A stretch of DNA of 64,000 bases from Plantactinospora sp. KBS50 (GCF_002285795.1 NZ_CP022961.1:1674001-1738000), one strand, 5' to 3'. Numbered from the stretch's first letter, positions 1-9,541 are shown. Notes: generated by a model from the letters alone, not told the origin. Translations and numbers: made by a program.

Positions 1-1689
1 ATGACCGTGATCGACACCGACAAGCAATTCCCACCGCCGCTGCCCGAGGGCGGCCTGCGGATCATCCCGCTCGGCGGCCTCGGCGCCATCGGCCGCAACA
101 TGACCGTCTTCGAGTACGCGGGCAAGCTGCTCGTCGTCGACTGCGGCGTGCTCTTCCCCGACGTCGAGCAGCCCGGCGTCGACCTGATCCTGCCCGACTT
201 CGGGCCGATCCTGGACCGGCTGAACGACGTGCAGGCCATCGTGCTCACCCACGGGCACGAGGACCACATCGGTGCCGTGCCGTACCTGCTGGCCCACAAG
301 CCGGACATCCCGCTGGTCGGCTCGCAGTTCACCCTGGCCCTGGTCGAGGCGAAGCTCGCCGAGCGCCGGATCGAGCCGTACGCGCTGACCGTCCGGGAGG
401 GCGGCCGGGAACGGCTCGGCCCGTTCGAGTGCGAGTTCTTCGCGGTCAACCACTCGATCCCGGACGCGCTGGCGGTGGCCATCCGCACCCCGGCCGGCCT
501 GGTGCTGCACACCGGCGACTTCAAGATGGACCAGCTCCCGCTGGACGGCCGGATCACCGACCTGGCCGGCTTCGCCCGGCTCGGCGGCGAGGGCGTCGAC
601 CTGCTCCTGTCGGACTCGACGAACGCCGAGATCCCGGGGTTCGTCACGCCGGAGCGGGAGATCGGCCCGGTGCTGGACTCGATCTTCGCGAAGGCGACCG
701 GCCGGATCATCGTGGCCTCGTTCGCCTCGCACGTGCACCGGGTGCAGCAGGTGCTGGACTCGGCCGGCGAGCACGGCCGGAAGGTGGCCTTCATCGGCCG
801 GTCGATGGTGCGCAACATGGGCATCGCCCGCGACCTCGGCCTGCTGCGGATCCCGCCGGGCCTGGTGATCGCGCTGGACGAGGCGACCACGCTGCCGCCG
901 GAGCGGATCGTGCTGATGTCCACCGGCTCGCAGGGCGAGCCGATGAGCGCGCTGGGCCGGATGGCCAGCGGCGACCACCGGCACATCACCATCGCGCCCG
1001 GCGACACCGTCGTGCTGGCCAGCTCGCTGGTGCCGGGAAACGAGACCGCGGTCTACCGCGTGATCAACCGGCTGTCCCGGGGCGGCGCCACCGTGATCCA
1101 CAAGGACGTGGCAAAGGTGCACGTCTCCGGGCACGCCCCCGCCGGGGAACTGCTCTACCTGCTCAACGTGACCCGGCCGAGCAACCTGATGCCGGTGCAC
1201 GGCGAGTGGCGGCACCTGCGGGCGCACGCCCGGCTGGGCGTGGAGTCCGGGGTGGCGCCGGACCGGGTGGTGATCTGCGAGGACGGCGACGTGGTCGACC
1301 TCGTCGAGGGCCGGGCGTCGGTGGTCGGCCGGCTGGGCAGCCGGTACGTCTATGTGGACGGCCTGGCCGTCGGGGACGTGGGGGAGTCGCTGCTCACCGA
1401 GCGCCGGATCCTCGGCGACGGGGGCTTCATCTCGGCGACCGTGGTGGTCGACTCGGTGACCGGCAAGGTGGTGGGCGGTCCGACCGTCTCGGCCAAGGGC
1501 TTCTCGGACGACCCGGACGCCTTCAACCCGGTGATTCCGCTGATCACCGAGGCGCTCGGCCGGGCGGCCCTGGACGGCATCGCCGACCCGCACCAGTTGC
1601 AGCAGATCGTCCGGCGCACGGTGGGACGCTGGGTCAACGACGCGTACCGGCGCCGGCCCATGATCGTCCCGACCGTGGTGGAGGTCTGA
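1..1689 (+). CDS. rnj: Ribonuclease J
   Basis: This is a metallo-beta-lactamase/beta-CASP nuclease of 562 residues, the usual size for RNase J, acting in 5'-3' mRNA decay and rRNA maturation in the cytoplasm. The zinc-binding HGHEDH motif is at residues 84-89, with further expected ligands at H151 (VNHSIPDA), D173 (HTGDFKMD) and H400 (MPVHGEW). The ATG is the first base of the window, so a slightly longer N-terminus cannot be excluded, but the sequence before LPEGGLRIIPLGG looks like a normal start. The sequence gives no partner gene upstream. With rny at 44.8 kb the window holds both major mRNA-decay nucleases. Confidence 0.95.
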   Translation: MTVIDTDKQFPPPLPEGGLRIIPLGGLGAIGRNMTVFEYAGKLLVVDCGVLFPDVEQPGVDLILPDFGPILDRLNDVQAIVLTHGHEDHIGAVPYLLAHKPDIPLVGSQFTLALVEAKLAERRIEPYALTVREGGRERLGPFECEFFAVNHSIPDALAVAIRTPAGLVLHTGDFKMDQLPLDGRITDLAGFARLGGEGVDLLLSDSTNAEIPGFVTPEREIGPVLDSIFAKATGRIIVASFASHVHRVQQVLDSAGEHGRKVAFIGRSMVRNMGIARDLGLLRIPPGLVIALDEATTLPPERIVLMSTGSQGEPMSALGRMASGDHRHITIAPGDTVVLASSLVPGNETAVYRVINRLSRGGATVIHKDVAKVHVSGHAPAGELLYLLNVTRPSNLMPVHGEWRHLRAHARLGVESGVAPDRVVICEDGDVVDLVEGRASVVGRLGSRYVYVDGLAVGDVGESLLTERRILGDGGFISATVVVDSVTGKVVGGPTVSAKGFSDDPDAFNPVIPLITEALGRAALDGIADPHQLQQIVRRTVGRWVNDAYRRRPMIVPTVVEV

Positions 1690-1893
1690 GGCGTCGTGCG
1701 GGGCTGAGACCGCGGTCCGCGGGCGCCGCCCGGCCGCGGTCCGCGGCCACCCGGCCGGTCCGGTACGGCGAGCCCGTGCCGTCCGGTTCAACCGTGCCCG
1801 GGTGATTCTCGTCACCGCCGCTTCGCCCGTCCGTCCCGGCTCGTCGTCGCGTACTCCCACCCGGCGCCAGCTCGATGGCGGAGGGAGCCGAGG

Positions 1894-3192
1894 ATGGACC
1901 GCAGGCGGGTGACCCTGGCCGGGGTGACCGCGGCCGGGCTGCTGGCCCTGGCCGTGGTGACGATCCCGGCGCTCGCCGACGACCGGCCGGCGCACCGGTC
2001 CGCCCTTCCGGCCGCGGTGCCGGCTCCGGAGCTGGTCGCCGTGCTCGCGCACGACCTGGGCATCTCCCCGGAGCGGGCCCGGTGGCGGCTGGTTCGGGAA
2101 CGCACCGCCACCGCCACCGCGAACGCCCTGCGCACCGCCATCGGCGCCGCGACCTGGGGCGGTGCCTGGCTGAACGGGGACGGCTCGCGGCTCACCGTGG
2201 CGGTCACCGACCCGGCGCAGGCCGAGCGGATCCGCGCCGCCGGCGCCGAGCCGGTGGTGGTGGCGCACACCGCGGCCGAACTCAACCGGGCCAAGCAGCG
2301 CCTCGACCGGGCCGTACCGGCCCGTGCGAGCGCCACCGGCGGCCAGACCGCCGCCCCGGACGCCGGCTCGGCGGGCTGGTACGTCGACGTCCCCGACAAC
2401 GTGATCACCGTGCTGGTCCGGCCGGGCGGCGAGGGTGCCTTCGGGCGGCTGCTCGCCGCCAGCGGGGCGGATCCCGGGCTGGTCCGGCTGATCACCTCGA
2501 CCGAGTCGCCGCGCCCGCTGTCCGCGGTGCACGGCGGCGACCCGTACCGCATCGACGGGGTGACCCGCTGCTCGGTCGGGTTCGCCGTGACCGGCGGGTT
2601 CGTCACGGCCGGCCACTGTGGACGTCGCGGCAGCAGCACCACCGACCTCGACGGGGCCGCCCAGGGCGTCTTCACGGCCAGTTCGTTCCCCGGCGACGAC
2701 TGGGCGGTGGTCCGGGTGAACGCCGGCTGGCAGCCGGCGGGCCTGGTCGACGGCTTCGCCGGCGGCGCGGTGCCGGTGAACGGCTCGGCCGAGGCCCCGG
2801 TCGGCGCCTCGGTCTGCCGGGCCGGCTCGACCACGGGCGTGCACTGCGGGCTGATCCGGGCGAAGAACGCGACGGTCAACTACCCGCAGGGCACGGTGAC
2901 CGGGCTGACCCGGACCGACGTGTGCGCCGAGGCGGGCGACTCCGGCGGCCCCTGGGTCTCCGGCGACCAGGCGCAGGGGGTCACCTCCGGCGGTGCCGGC
3001 GACTGCGCCGGAGGCGGCGTGACGTTCTTCCAGCCGATCACCGAGATCCTCCAGGCGAACGGCCTGGCGCTGGTGACCGCCCGCAACACCGGGCAGCGGG
3101 CGGCCGGGTCCCTGGCCGACGACGCCGCCGCGGCGCCCGCCGACCCGGCGGCGCCGACGTCGCGGGTCCGCCACCAGGTCCCGCGCCGCTAG
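1894..3192 (+). CDS. Secreted S1-family serine protease, streptogrisin/alpha-lytic type
   Basis: A 432-residue extracellular chymotrypsin-like protease precursor. It has an N-terminal signal peptide (basic MDRRR, then a hydrophobic stretch to about residue 30), a pro-region of about 170 residues of the alpha-lytic pro-peptide kind, and a protease domain. The triad is visible: H241 in TAGHC, D268 or D269 in GDDWAVV, and S350 in GDSGGPW. Paired cysteines around TRCS/GHCG and VCAEAGD fit the usual disulfides. A GGAGGGAG sequence precedes the ATG by about 8 bases. The last 35 residues are Ala/Pro-rich and lie outside the fold. Substrate specificity cannot be read from the sequence. Confidence 0.92.
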   Translation: MDRRRVTLAGVTAAGLLALAVVTIPALADDRPAHRSALPAAVPAPELVAVLAHDLGISPERARWRLVRERTATATANALRTAIGAATWGGAWLNGDGSRLTVAVTDPAQAERIRAAGAEPVVVAHTAAELNRAKQRLDRAVPARASATGGQTAAPDAGSAGWYVDVPDNVITVLVRPGGEGAFGRLLAASGADPGLVRLITSTESPRPLSAVHGGDPYRIDGVTRCSVGFAVTGGFVTAGHCGRRGSSTTDLDGAAQGVFTASSFPGDDWAVVRVNAGWQPAGLVDGFAGGAVPVNGSAEAPVGASVCRAGSTTGVHCGLIRAKNATVNYPQGTVTGLTRTDVCAEAGDSGGPWVSGDQAQGVTSGGAGDCAGGGVTFFQPITEILQANGLALVTARNTGQRAAGSLADDAAAAPADPAAPTSRVRHQVPRR

Positions 3193-3214
3193 CGCCGGTT
3201 CCTGTGGAACAGAC

Positions 3215-4126
3215 CTAACCGACCCGCAGGTACGCCTCGAAGCCGTCCAACAGGCGGCCGAGGCCGAACTCGAACAGCACGTCCAGGTCGAAGTCGAACC
3301 CGTCGCCCAGCAACGGCGGCAGCACCGGCGAACGGTCGGCCAGCTCCCACAGCCGTGTCTGCTGCGTCGCCATCCATTCGTCCTCGGTCAGCCCGGTGTC
3401 CCGGCGGGCCTCCGCCTCGGGTTCGAGCGCGGTGGCCACCCCGCGGACGAAGCTGAACAGCGTGACGTGCACCCGGAACCGGTCCTCGGTGCTCAACCCG
3501 GTGCCGGCCAGCGCGCCGAGCACCCGCCCGGTGATCGCCAGCGCGTTCGGCGCGAGCTGCGGCCGGGTCAGGGACATGGCCGGAGCCAGCCACGGATGGC
3601 GTTGGAACATCGCCCACATGGATCGGGCGATCCGCTCCAGCTCGGCACGCCATCCACCGGGGCCGGGCGGGTCCGGCGGCTGCTCACCGAAGACCGCGTC
3701 GATCATGTGCAGGACCAGTTCCTCCTTGCCGGCCACGTACCGGTAGAGCGACATGGTGGCCACGCCGAGCCCGGTTGCCACCCGTCGCATGGAGAGTTCG
3801 GCCAGCCCGTCGGCGTCGGCGATCTCCACGGCCGCCCGGACGATCCGGTCCCGGCCGATTTCGGGGGCCGGCCGGCCGGCCCCGGTCGATCGCGTCGTCG
3901 CGCTGGCCGGGGTGGCGACCACGGTGCCGACACCGGGCAGGACCTCGGTCAGCCCCGCCCGGCGGAGCGCCGCGTGCGCCTTGGTGGCGGTGGCGATGGC
4001 GACCGTCCAGTCCCGGGCGATCCGCCGGGCGGACGGCACCGGATCACCCGGTCGCAGCTCGCCGGCGGCGATCCGGTCGCGGATCGCGGTGAAGATGCGC
4101 TGGTACGGCGGGTCGGGTCGGCTCAC
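3215..4126 (-). CDS. GntR-HTH/TetR fusion transcriptional regulator
   Basis: A 303-residue protein with two DNA-binding heads. Residues about 8-70 form a GntR-type winged helix (YQRIFTAIRDRIAAGELRPG, then VPSARRIARDW). Residues 91-140 form a TetR helix-turn-helix (LSMRRVATGLGVATMSLYRY). The rest matches the tetracycline-repressor-like C-terminal ligand-binding domain. The GTG start is divergent from the flavin monooxygenase at 4347, and the shared intergenic space carries dyads, so it probably represses that gene and itself. The ligand is unknown. The two-headed architecture is known in actinomycetes but uncommon. Confidence 0.85.
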   Translation of the reverse strand: MSRPDPPYQRIFTAIRDRIAAGELRPGDPVPSARRIARDWTVAIATATKAHAALRRAGLTEVLPGVGTVVATPASATTRSTGAGRPAPEIGRDRIVRAAVEIADADGLAELSMRRVATGLGVATMSLYRYVAGKEELVLHMIDAVFGEQPPDPPGPGGWRAELERIARSMWAMFQRHPWLAPAMSLTRPQLAPNALAITGRVLGALAGTGLSTEDRFRVHVTLFSFVRGVATALEPEAEARRDTGLTEDEWMATQQTRLWELADRSPVLPPLLGDGFDFDLDVLFEFGLGRLLDGFEAYLRVG

Positions 4127-4231
4127 CGCGCCGGTCCCGTGCGGCCCGTGGATCCTGGTACACCACCGTGCTGAGCATCACACCGCGGCGCGCTGCCGCG
4201 CCGCCCGTGCTGGCCCGGCGATCGTCCACCC

Positions 4232-4241
4232 GTACTAGTAC
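4232..4241. promoter_or_regulatory. Perfect palindrome, candidate operator
   Basis: GTACTAGTAC is a perfect 10-bp palindrome in the divergent space between the GntR/TetR regulator and the monooxygenase. The 9-mer GTACACACG overlaps its right end (4238-4246) and recurs at 4327-4335 beside a second dyad. Two related sites fit a repressor with two DNA-binding domains, but the assignment is inference from position and symmetry. Confidence 0.4.
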
Positions 4242-4318
4242 ACACGGTCATCGTGCGCGCGCTTCCGTGCGCACATTGCCGCAGGTGTAGCCGTCTGCAT
4301 AGGCTGAATTCGACATGA

Positions 4319-4331
4319 TGTACAGCGTACA
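4319..4331. promoter_or_regulatory. Inverted repeat next to monooxygenase start, candidate operator
   Basis: TGTAC-AGC-GTACA has 5-bp arms and a 3-bp centre, and ends 16 bases before the monooxygenase ATG. It contains the start of the repeated GTACACACG. A repressor bound here would cover the promoter or ribosome-binding region. Confidence 0.4.
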
Positions 4332-4346
4332 CACGTGGGAGGAACC

Positions 4347-5546
4347 ATGGCGGGGACCGTGCTGATCTCCGGGGCCGGCATCGCCGGACCCGCGCTCGCG
4401 TACTGGCTGCACCGGTACGGCCATGCGGTGACGGTGGTGGAGACCGGCGCCGCCGTGCGGCCCGGCGGCCAGGCGGTGGACGTCCGCGGTGCCGCCCGCG
4501 ACGTGCTCGCGCGGATGGGCGTGCTTTCCCAGGTCCGCGAACTGCGGGTCGAGGAGCGCGGAATCGCCTATGTGGACGCGGGCGGCCGGTGGCTGAGCCG
4601 GATGCCCGCGCACCTTTTCGGCGGCGAGGGCATCGTGTCGGAGATCGAGATCTCCCGCGGCGATCTGGCCGCGGTGCTGTACGAGCACACCAGGGAATCC
4701 GTCGAGTACCTGTTCGCCGACCGGATCGTCGGGCTCGACCAGGACGGCGACGGCGTGCGGGTGCGATTCGCGACCGGCGCGCAGCGTCGGTTCGACATCG
4801 TGGTCGGCGCGGACGGCGTGCATTCGGGGGTGCGCCGCCTCGCCTTCGGGCCGGAGGTCGACCATGTCCGCCCGCTCGGCGGCTACACGAGCTACTTCAC
4901 CGTGCCGGACCCCGGCGACCTGGATTCCTGGTTCCTGATGCACAACGCCCCCGGCGGACGGGTGGCCGGCGTGCGACCGGAGCGCAACGGCACCGCCAAG
5001 GCGCTGCTCGCCTTCACCTCGCCGCCACTGGGTGTCGACCGCCGCGACCCCGACCAGCAGCGCCGGATCGTCGCCGAGGCGTTCACCGGGGTCGGCTGGC
5101 GGGTGCCGCAACTGCTGGCCGCGATGTGGACCGCCACCGACTTCTACTTCGACCCGATCTGCCAGGTGCACGTCCCGACCTGGTGGCACGGGCGGGTGGC
5201 GCTGCTCGGGGACGCCGGCTACTGCGGTTCGCCGTTGACCGGCATGGGCACCAGCATGGCGCTGGTCGGCGCGTACGTGCTGGCCGGGGAAGTGGCCGCG
5301 GCGCCCGGCGCGCCCGAGGTGGCGTTCCGGCGATACCAGGACACCCTGCGGGACTACGTCCGGCGGGGCCAGGCACTGCCGCCCGGCGGCCTGCGCGGGT
5401 TCGCGCCGCGTACCCGCCTGGAGATCTCGGCGCGCACCGCCTCGATGCGGATGATGCACCACTGGCCGGTCCGGAACATCCTGGCCAGGCAGTTCGGCAA
5501 GGCCGATGCGACAAGGCTGCCGGAGTACGCCCCGACCGCCGCCTGA
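4347..5546 (+). CDS. FAD-dependent aromatic monooxygenase, PHBH fold
   Basis: A 399-residue class A flavoprotein hydroxylase. The N-terminal dinucleotide motif is G9-x-G11-x-x-G14 (SGAGIAGPALA), the DG motif appears as VVGADGVHSGVRR, and the GD motif is LLGDAGYCGSPLTGMG near residue 288. These bind FAD and NAD(P)H for hydroxylation of a phenolic or polyketide substrate. Tetracycline-inactivating TetX-like enzymes belong to the same fold, and the tetracycline-repressor-like domain of the divergent regulator makes a drug-responsive detoxification unit plausible. The ATG at 4347 is preferred over an in-frame GTG at 4335 because GGGAGGA sits 4 bases upstream of it. Confidence 0.85.
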   Translation: MAGTVLISGAGIAGPALAYWLHRYGHAVTVVETGAAVRPGGQAVDVRGAARDVLARMGVLSQVRELRVEERGIAYVDAGGRWLSRMPAHLFGGEGIVSEIEISRGDLAAVLYEHTRESVEYLFADRIVGLDQDGDGVRVRFATGAQRRFDIVVGADGVHSGVRRLAFGPEVDHVRPLGGYTSYFTVPDPGDLDSWFLMHNAPGGRVAGVRPERNGTAKALLAFTSPPLGVDRRDPDQQRRIVAEAFTGVGWRVPQLLAAMWTATDFYFDPICQVHVPTWWHGRVALLGDAGYCGSPLTGMGTSMALVGAYVLAGEVAAAPGAPEVAFRRYQDTLRDYVRRGQALPPGGLRGFAPRTRLEISARTASMRMMHHWPVRNILARQFGKADATRLPEYAPTAA

Positions 5547-5563
5547 TCCGCGGCCCGCCCGCA

Positions 5564-5636
5564 CCGGGACGGGACGGTCTCCCGCGGGTCCGCGCCGGGA
5601 CGGGACGGTCTCCCGCGGGTCCGCGCCGGGACGGTC
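5564..5636. repeat. 31-bp tandem repeat, about 2.4 copies
   Basis: A unit beginning CCGGGACGGGACGGTCTC recurs at 5564 and 5595, with a third partial copy from 5626. It lies between the convergent monooxygenase and the unknown gene ending at 5637. It may act as a transcription barrier or simply be a slippage product. Confidence 0.7.
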
Positions 5637-6851
5637 TCACCCGGTCCGGTTCGGGTGGGCCGGCCCGCCAGCGGGGTGCCCGATCGCCGGCTCCGCGTCG
5701 TACCAGCCGGCCAGCCGGTCCGACTGGTGGGCGGTACCGTTGCGCGCGTCGAAGCGCGCGGCCAGCGCGGCGGCCGTGGCCCACAGCCGCGCGCCCAGCC
5801 CGCGCAGGTCGGCCGCGCCGGTCCCGGTCGCGCCGGCTTCGGGCGGGTCGGTGTCGGACCCGCCGGTGCCGGGCTCGTCGGGATCGGGTTCGTCGGTGTC
5901 GGGTTCGTCGGGGTCGGGCAGCTCGGGGCCGGTCCCCTCCTGCGCGGCGTCCGCCGCCCGCCGGCAGAGCAGCGCGCCGGCCGCGGCCAGTTCCATGGTC
6001 ACCCCCTCCGGACCGGGGTCGTCGGGGCCGGGTAGCTGGGCCGCGAGGACCGCGAGGCCGCGCCGGTACCGCCCGGCCAGGGCGAGATACCGCAGGTGGC
6101 TCGCGACCAGCCGCCGGGCCGGCCGTTCCCGGCGGTGCCGTCGCCAGGCCAGCCGGTGCGCCTGCGCGGCCGTCGCCGGCTGGCCCGAGCGCAGGTACGG
6201 CAGCAGCAGCCCGGCCAGTGCCCGCTCCGGCGCGTCCGGGCACCGGGTACCGCCGGCCAGCGCCGGTCCGGCAGCCCGCAGCGCCGGAGACCAGTCGCCC
6301 CAACCGGCCAGCAGCTCCACCTCGTCGGTCGCGGCGCAGGCCGGGCAGCCGTCGTCGCCGCCGTCCCGAGCCCGGGCCAGCCAGCGCCGCGCGGCCTCCC
6401 GATCGCCGACGTGGTCGGCCAGCCGGGCCCGCAAACGGTACGCGCGCCCCGGCGGGCGTCCCCGCGCCGCCAGCCACCGGTGCAGGTCGTCGAGCAGGTC
6501 GACGGCGTCGACCAGGGACAGCCGCGGGCTCTCCAGCGCCGCCGCCACGGTGTGCTCCTGGGCCTCGCGCAGCCGCTGCGCGTCCTCGCCGGGAAGCAGG
6601 TCGGGCCGGTGTTCCACGGTGGACAGGCACCAGCGCAGCGGCCCCGGCGCGCGCCAGCCCTCGCCCCGGCCCAGGGCGGTTTCCAGCAGGTCCAGCCGGG
6701 CCGCGAGCCCCAGCGCCGGTGCGGCCAGCCCGTCGGCCCGCTCGGCCACCTCGGTCAGCTCGACCAGTCGCCGCGGACCGTCCGGCAGGTCCCGGGCCGA
6801 CGCCAGCGCCGTGGACAGCGACCGGACCGGGGTCATCCGGGGTGCAGCCAT
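5637..6851 (-). CDS. Uncharacterised helical-repeat protein
   Basis: A 404-residue protein that I cannot assign to a named family. It is rich in Ala, Leu and Arg with repeated amphipathic helices resembling degenerate TPR or SEL1 units. There is a CPAC pair near the middle, and an acidic tract built on DPDEPDTDEP repeats near residue 330. The ATG at 6851 is chosen over an upstream in-frame start because AGGAGGG lies 8 bases before it. No signal peptide or membrane segment is visible. It is divergent from ftsK, with 164 bp between them. Confidence 0.65.
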   Translation of the reverse strand: MAAPRMTPVRSLSTALASARDLPDGPRRLVELTEVAERADGLAAPALGLAARLDLLETALGRGEGWRAPGPLRWCLSTVEHRPDLLPGEDAQRLREAQEHTVAAALESPRLSLVDAVDLLDDLHRWLAARGRPPGRAYRLRARLADHVGDREAARRWLARARDGGDDGCPACAATDEVELLAGWGDWSPALRAAGPALAGGTRCPDAPERALAGLLLPYLRSGQPATAAQAHRLAWRRHRRERPARRLVASHLRYLALAGRYRRGLAVLAAQLPGPDDPGPEGVTMELAAAGALLCRRAADAAQEGTGPELPDPDEPDTDEPDPDEPGTGGSDTDPPEAGATGTGAADLRGLGARLWATAAALAARFDARNGTAHQSDRLAGWYDAEPAIGHPAGGPAHPNRTG

Positions 6852-7015
6852 GCGGCGTCCCTCCTGGAGGCGCATTTCGGGCCGACTCGGCGTGTCCGGG
6901 CCGGCACCCGCGCAACGTGCACTGTCGGGCCGCCGCCCGCGCAGCGGGCACCGGCGGTCGGACACGGACCGCAGAACCGCGGAATACTCGGACCACGCGG
7001 CTACCCTGTGACTCT

Positions 7016-9493
7016 ATGGCCGGCCGCACCCCATCCACGAGCCGTCGACGCGGCGCGTCGTCGACGCGTGGTGCCAGCTCCCGCGGCCGGAACACCCGGC
7101 AACCGACCCGCGGCCGGTCCACCGCCCGCCGTCCGGCCCGCAAGAACCGTCCCGGCCTCGGCGCCACGCTGCTGCGCGGCCTCGGCGCGCTCTGGATGGC
7201 GCTGGCGCACGGCGTGGGCTGGGCGGTCCGGGCCGTCGGCCGCCGCGCGGCCACCGCCGGGGAGCTGGATCCCGAGCACCGTCGCGACGGCGGTGGACTG
7301 CTGCTGCTCGGCATCGCCATCCTCACCGCGGTGGCCCTGTGGTTCTCCGGTGCCGGACCGCTGGGCGCCCGGCTCGCCGACACGATCCGGCTGTTCATCG
7401 GGGCCGTCTCGGTGGTGCTGCCGGTGCTGCTGGGCGTCGGGGCGTACCGCCTGCTGCGCCATCCCGTGCCGGTGCAGGAGGAGCACCGCGGCCGCGGCAT
7501 GGTCGGCTGGTCGGCGCTGATCGTCGGCACCGACGCGCTGTTGCACATCGCCCAGCAGCCGGTCGACAACGTCCAGCGGGACTACGCCGGCGGCCTGCTC
7601 GGCGCCGCCGTCGGTGACCTGCTGGAGCACGCGGTCACCGCCTGGGTGGCGGTGCCGGCGCTGCTGCTGTTGCTGGTGTTCGGGCTGCTCGTGGTCACCG
7701 CCACGCCGATCAACAAGATTCCCGAGCGGCTCGGCCTGCTCGCCGGCGCGGTGACCGGTGCCGGAGCCGAGCCGGCGGTGCAGCCCGAGCCGGACACCGC
7801 CGCCCCGCGCAAGCGGCGGCCGCCGCGCCGGCCGCCCGTCGACGACGGCGACGACGAGCCGGCCGACGACGACGCGGCCGGGCTCGGTCCGATCTCACTC
7901 CAGGAGACCATCGAGCTGCCGCGCAAGTCCCGGGTGCCGGCCAGCCGCCGGACACCCGATCCGCCGGACCACTCGCCGGCGCCCACCCGCGCGGAGCAAC
8001 TCGACCTCACCGCCATCTCCGGGGACTACAAGCTGCCGCCGGCGAACATGCTCGGCAAGGGCGCCGCGGCGAAGACCCGCAGCCGGGCCAACGACGAGGT
8101 CATCGCGGCCCTCACCGGGGTGTTCGACCAGTTCAACATCGACGCCGCGGTCACCGGCTTCACCCGCGGGCCGACCGTGACCCGGTACGAGGTGGAGCTG
8201 GGGCACGGCGTCAAGGTGGAGCGGATCACCCAGCTCTCCCGCAACATCGCGTACGCGGTGAAGTCGCCGGATGTGCGGATCCTCAGCCCGATCCCGGGCA
8301 AGAGCGCGGTGGGCGTGGAGATCCCGAACACCGACCGCGAGGACGTGGCGCTGGGGGACGTGCTGCGGTCCCGGACCGCCGCCGCGGACCATCACCCGAT
8401 GGTGGTGGCGCTCGGCAAGGACATCGAGGGCGGCTACGTGGTGGCCAACCTCGCCAAGATGCCGCACATCCTCATCGCCGGCGCCACCGGCGCCGGCAAG
8501 TCGAGCTGCCTGAACTCGCTGCTGGTCTCGATCCTGGCGCGGGCCACCCCGGACGAGGTGCGGCTGCTGCTGATCGACCCGAAGCGGGTCGAACTAACCA
8601 TGTACGAGGGCATCCCGCACCTGGTCACCCCGATCGTGACCAATCCCAAGAAGGCCGCCGAATCGCTGGAGTGGGTCGTCCGCGAGATGGACATGCGGTA
8701 CGACGACCTGGCGGCCAACGGCGTCCGGCACATCGACGACTACAACCGCCGGGTCCGGGCCGGCGAGATCACGGCGCCGCCGGGCAGCGAGCGGGAGATC
8801 CGGCCGTACCCGTACCTGCTGGTGATCGTCGACGAGCTGGCCGACCTGATGATGGTGGCGCCGCGCGACGTCGAGGACTCGGTCGTCCGGATCACCCAGC
8901 TCGCCCGGGCGGCCGGGATCCACCTGGTGCTGGCCACCCAGCGGCCGTCGGTGGACGTGGTCACCGGCCTCATCAAGGCCAACGTGCCGTCCCGGCTGGC
9001 CTTCGCGACCTCCTCGCTGGCCGACTCGCGGGTCATCCTCGACCAGCCCGGTGCGGAGAAGCTGATCGGCCGGGGCGACGGGCTGTTCCTGCCGATGGGC
9101 GCCTCCAAGCCCACCCGGATCCAGGGCGCCTGGGTCACCGAGCGGGAGATCGGGCAGATCGTCAAGTTCTGCAAGGACCAGCGCGAGCCGGAGTTCCGCC
9201 CGGACGTGCTGACGGTCGGCCAGGAGACGAAGAAGAAGATCGACGAGGACATCGGCGACGACCTGGAACTGCTGGTCCAGGCGATCGAGCTGGTGGTCAC
9301 CTCGCAGTTCGGGTCGACCTCGATGCTCCAGCGCAAGCTGCGGGTCGGATTCGCCAAGGCGGGCCGGCTGATGGACCTGATGGAGACCCGCGGCATCGTC
9401 GGCCCGTCCGAGGGCTCCAAGGCGCGCGACGTGCTGGTCAAACCGGACGAACTGACCGAGGCGCTGGCCGGGGTCCGCGGGTCGGACGGCTGA
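7016..9493 (+). CDS. ftsK: DNA translocase FtsK/SpoIIIE
   Basis: An 825-residue septal DNA pump for chromosome segregation, and for spore-compartment filling in sporulating actinomycetes. A basic N-terminal tail leads into about four membrane segments (roughly residues 95-240), followed by a Pro/acidic linker and the RecA-like motor. Walker A is GATGAGKS at about residue 489 and Walker B is LLVIVDELADLM at about 601. The C-terminal gamma winged helix that reads KOPS sites is present (SMLQRKLRVGFAKAGRLMDLME). The open frame extends far upstream, but the ATG at 7016 is the sensible start since the upstream part overlaps two other genes. A TACCCT -10-like box lies just upstream. Confidence 0.95.
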   Translation: MAGRTPSTSRRRGASSTRGASSRGRNTRQPTRGRSTARRPARKNRPGLGATLLRGLGALWMALAHGVGWAVRAVGRRAATAGELDPEHRRDGGGLLLLGIAILTAVALWFSGAGPLGARLADTIRLFIGAVSVVLPVLLGVGAYRLLRHPVPVQEEHRGRGMVGWSALIVGTDALLHIAQQPVDNVQRDYAGGLLGAAVGDLLEHAVTAWVAVPALLLLLVFGLLVVTATPINKIPERLGLLAGAVTGAGAEPAVQPEPDTAAPRKRRPPRRPPVDDGDDEPADDDAAGLGPISLQETIELPRKSRVPASRRTPDPPDHSPAPTRAEQLDLTAISGDYKLPPANMLGKGAAAKTRSRANDEVIAALTGVFDQFNIDAAVTGFTRGPTVTRYEVELGHGVKVERITQLSRNIAYAVKSPDVRILSPIPGKSAVGVEIPNTDREDVALGDVLRSRTAAADHHPMVVALGKDIEGGYVVANLAKMPHILIAGATGAGKSSCLNSLLVSILARATPDEVRLLLIDPKRVELTMYEGIPHLVTPIVTNPKKAAESLEWVVREMDMRYDDLAANGVRHIDDYNRRVRAGEITAPPGSEREIRPYPYLLVIVDELADLMMVAPRDVEDSVVRITQLARAAGIHLVLATQRPSVDVVTGLIKANVPSRLAFATSSLADSRVILDQPGAEKLIGRGDGLFLPMGASKPTRIQGAWVTEREIGQIVKFCKDQREPEFRPDVLTVGQETKKKIDEDIGDDLELLVQAIELVVTSQFGSTSMLQRKLRVGFAKAGRLMDLMETRGIVGPSEGSKARDVLVKPDELTEALAGVRGSDG

Positions 9494-9520
9494 GCGCCGG
9501 CGTCGTGCGGACCGGATCCC

Positions 9521-9541
9521 TTGACCTGAAGCGAGCTTCAG
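9521..9541. promoter_or_regulatory. Promoter with internal dyad, MerR-family style
   Basis: TTGACC (9521-9526) looks like a -35 box. Immediately overlapping it is CTGAAGC-GA-GCTTCAG (9526-9541), a perfect 7-bp inverted repeat with a 2-bp centre, ending 17 bases before the ATG of the next gene. A dyad placed just after the -35 resembles SoxR/MerR-type promoters. No MerR gene lies in this window, so the regulator is unknown. Confidence 0.4.

Noticed and set aside
4589-9493. FtsK with a start at 4589 giving 1634 residues.
   Set aside because: The first 800 residues overlap the monooxygenase and the gene on the opposite strand and are low-complexity. The ATG at 7016 gives a normal FtsK.
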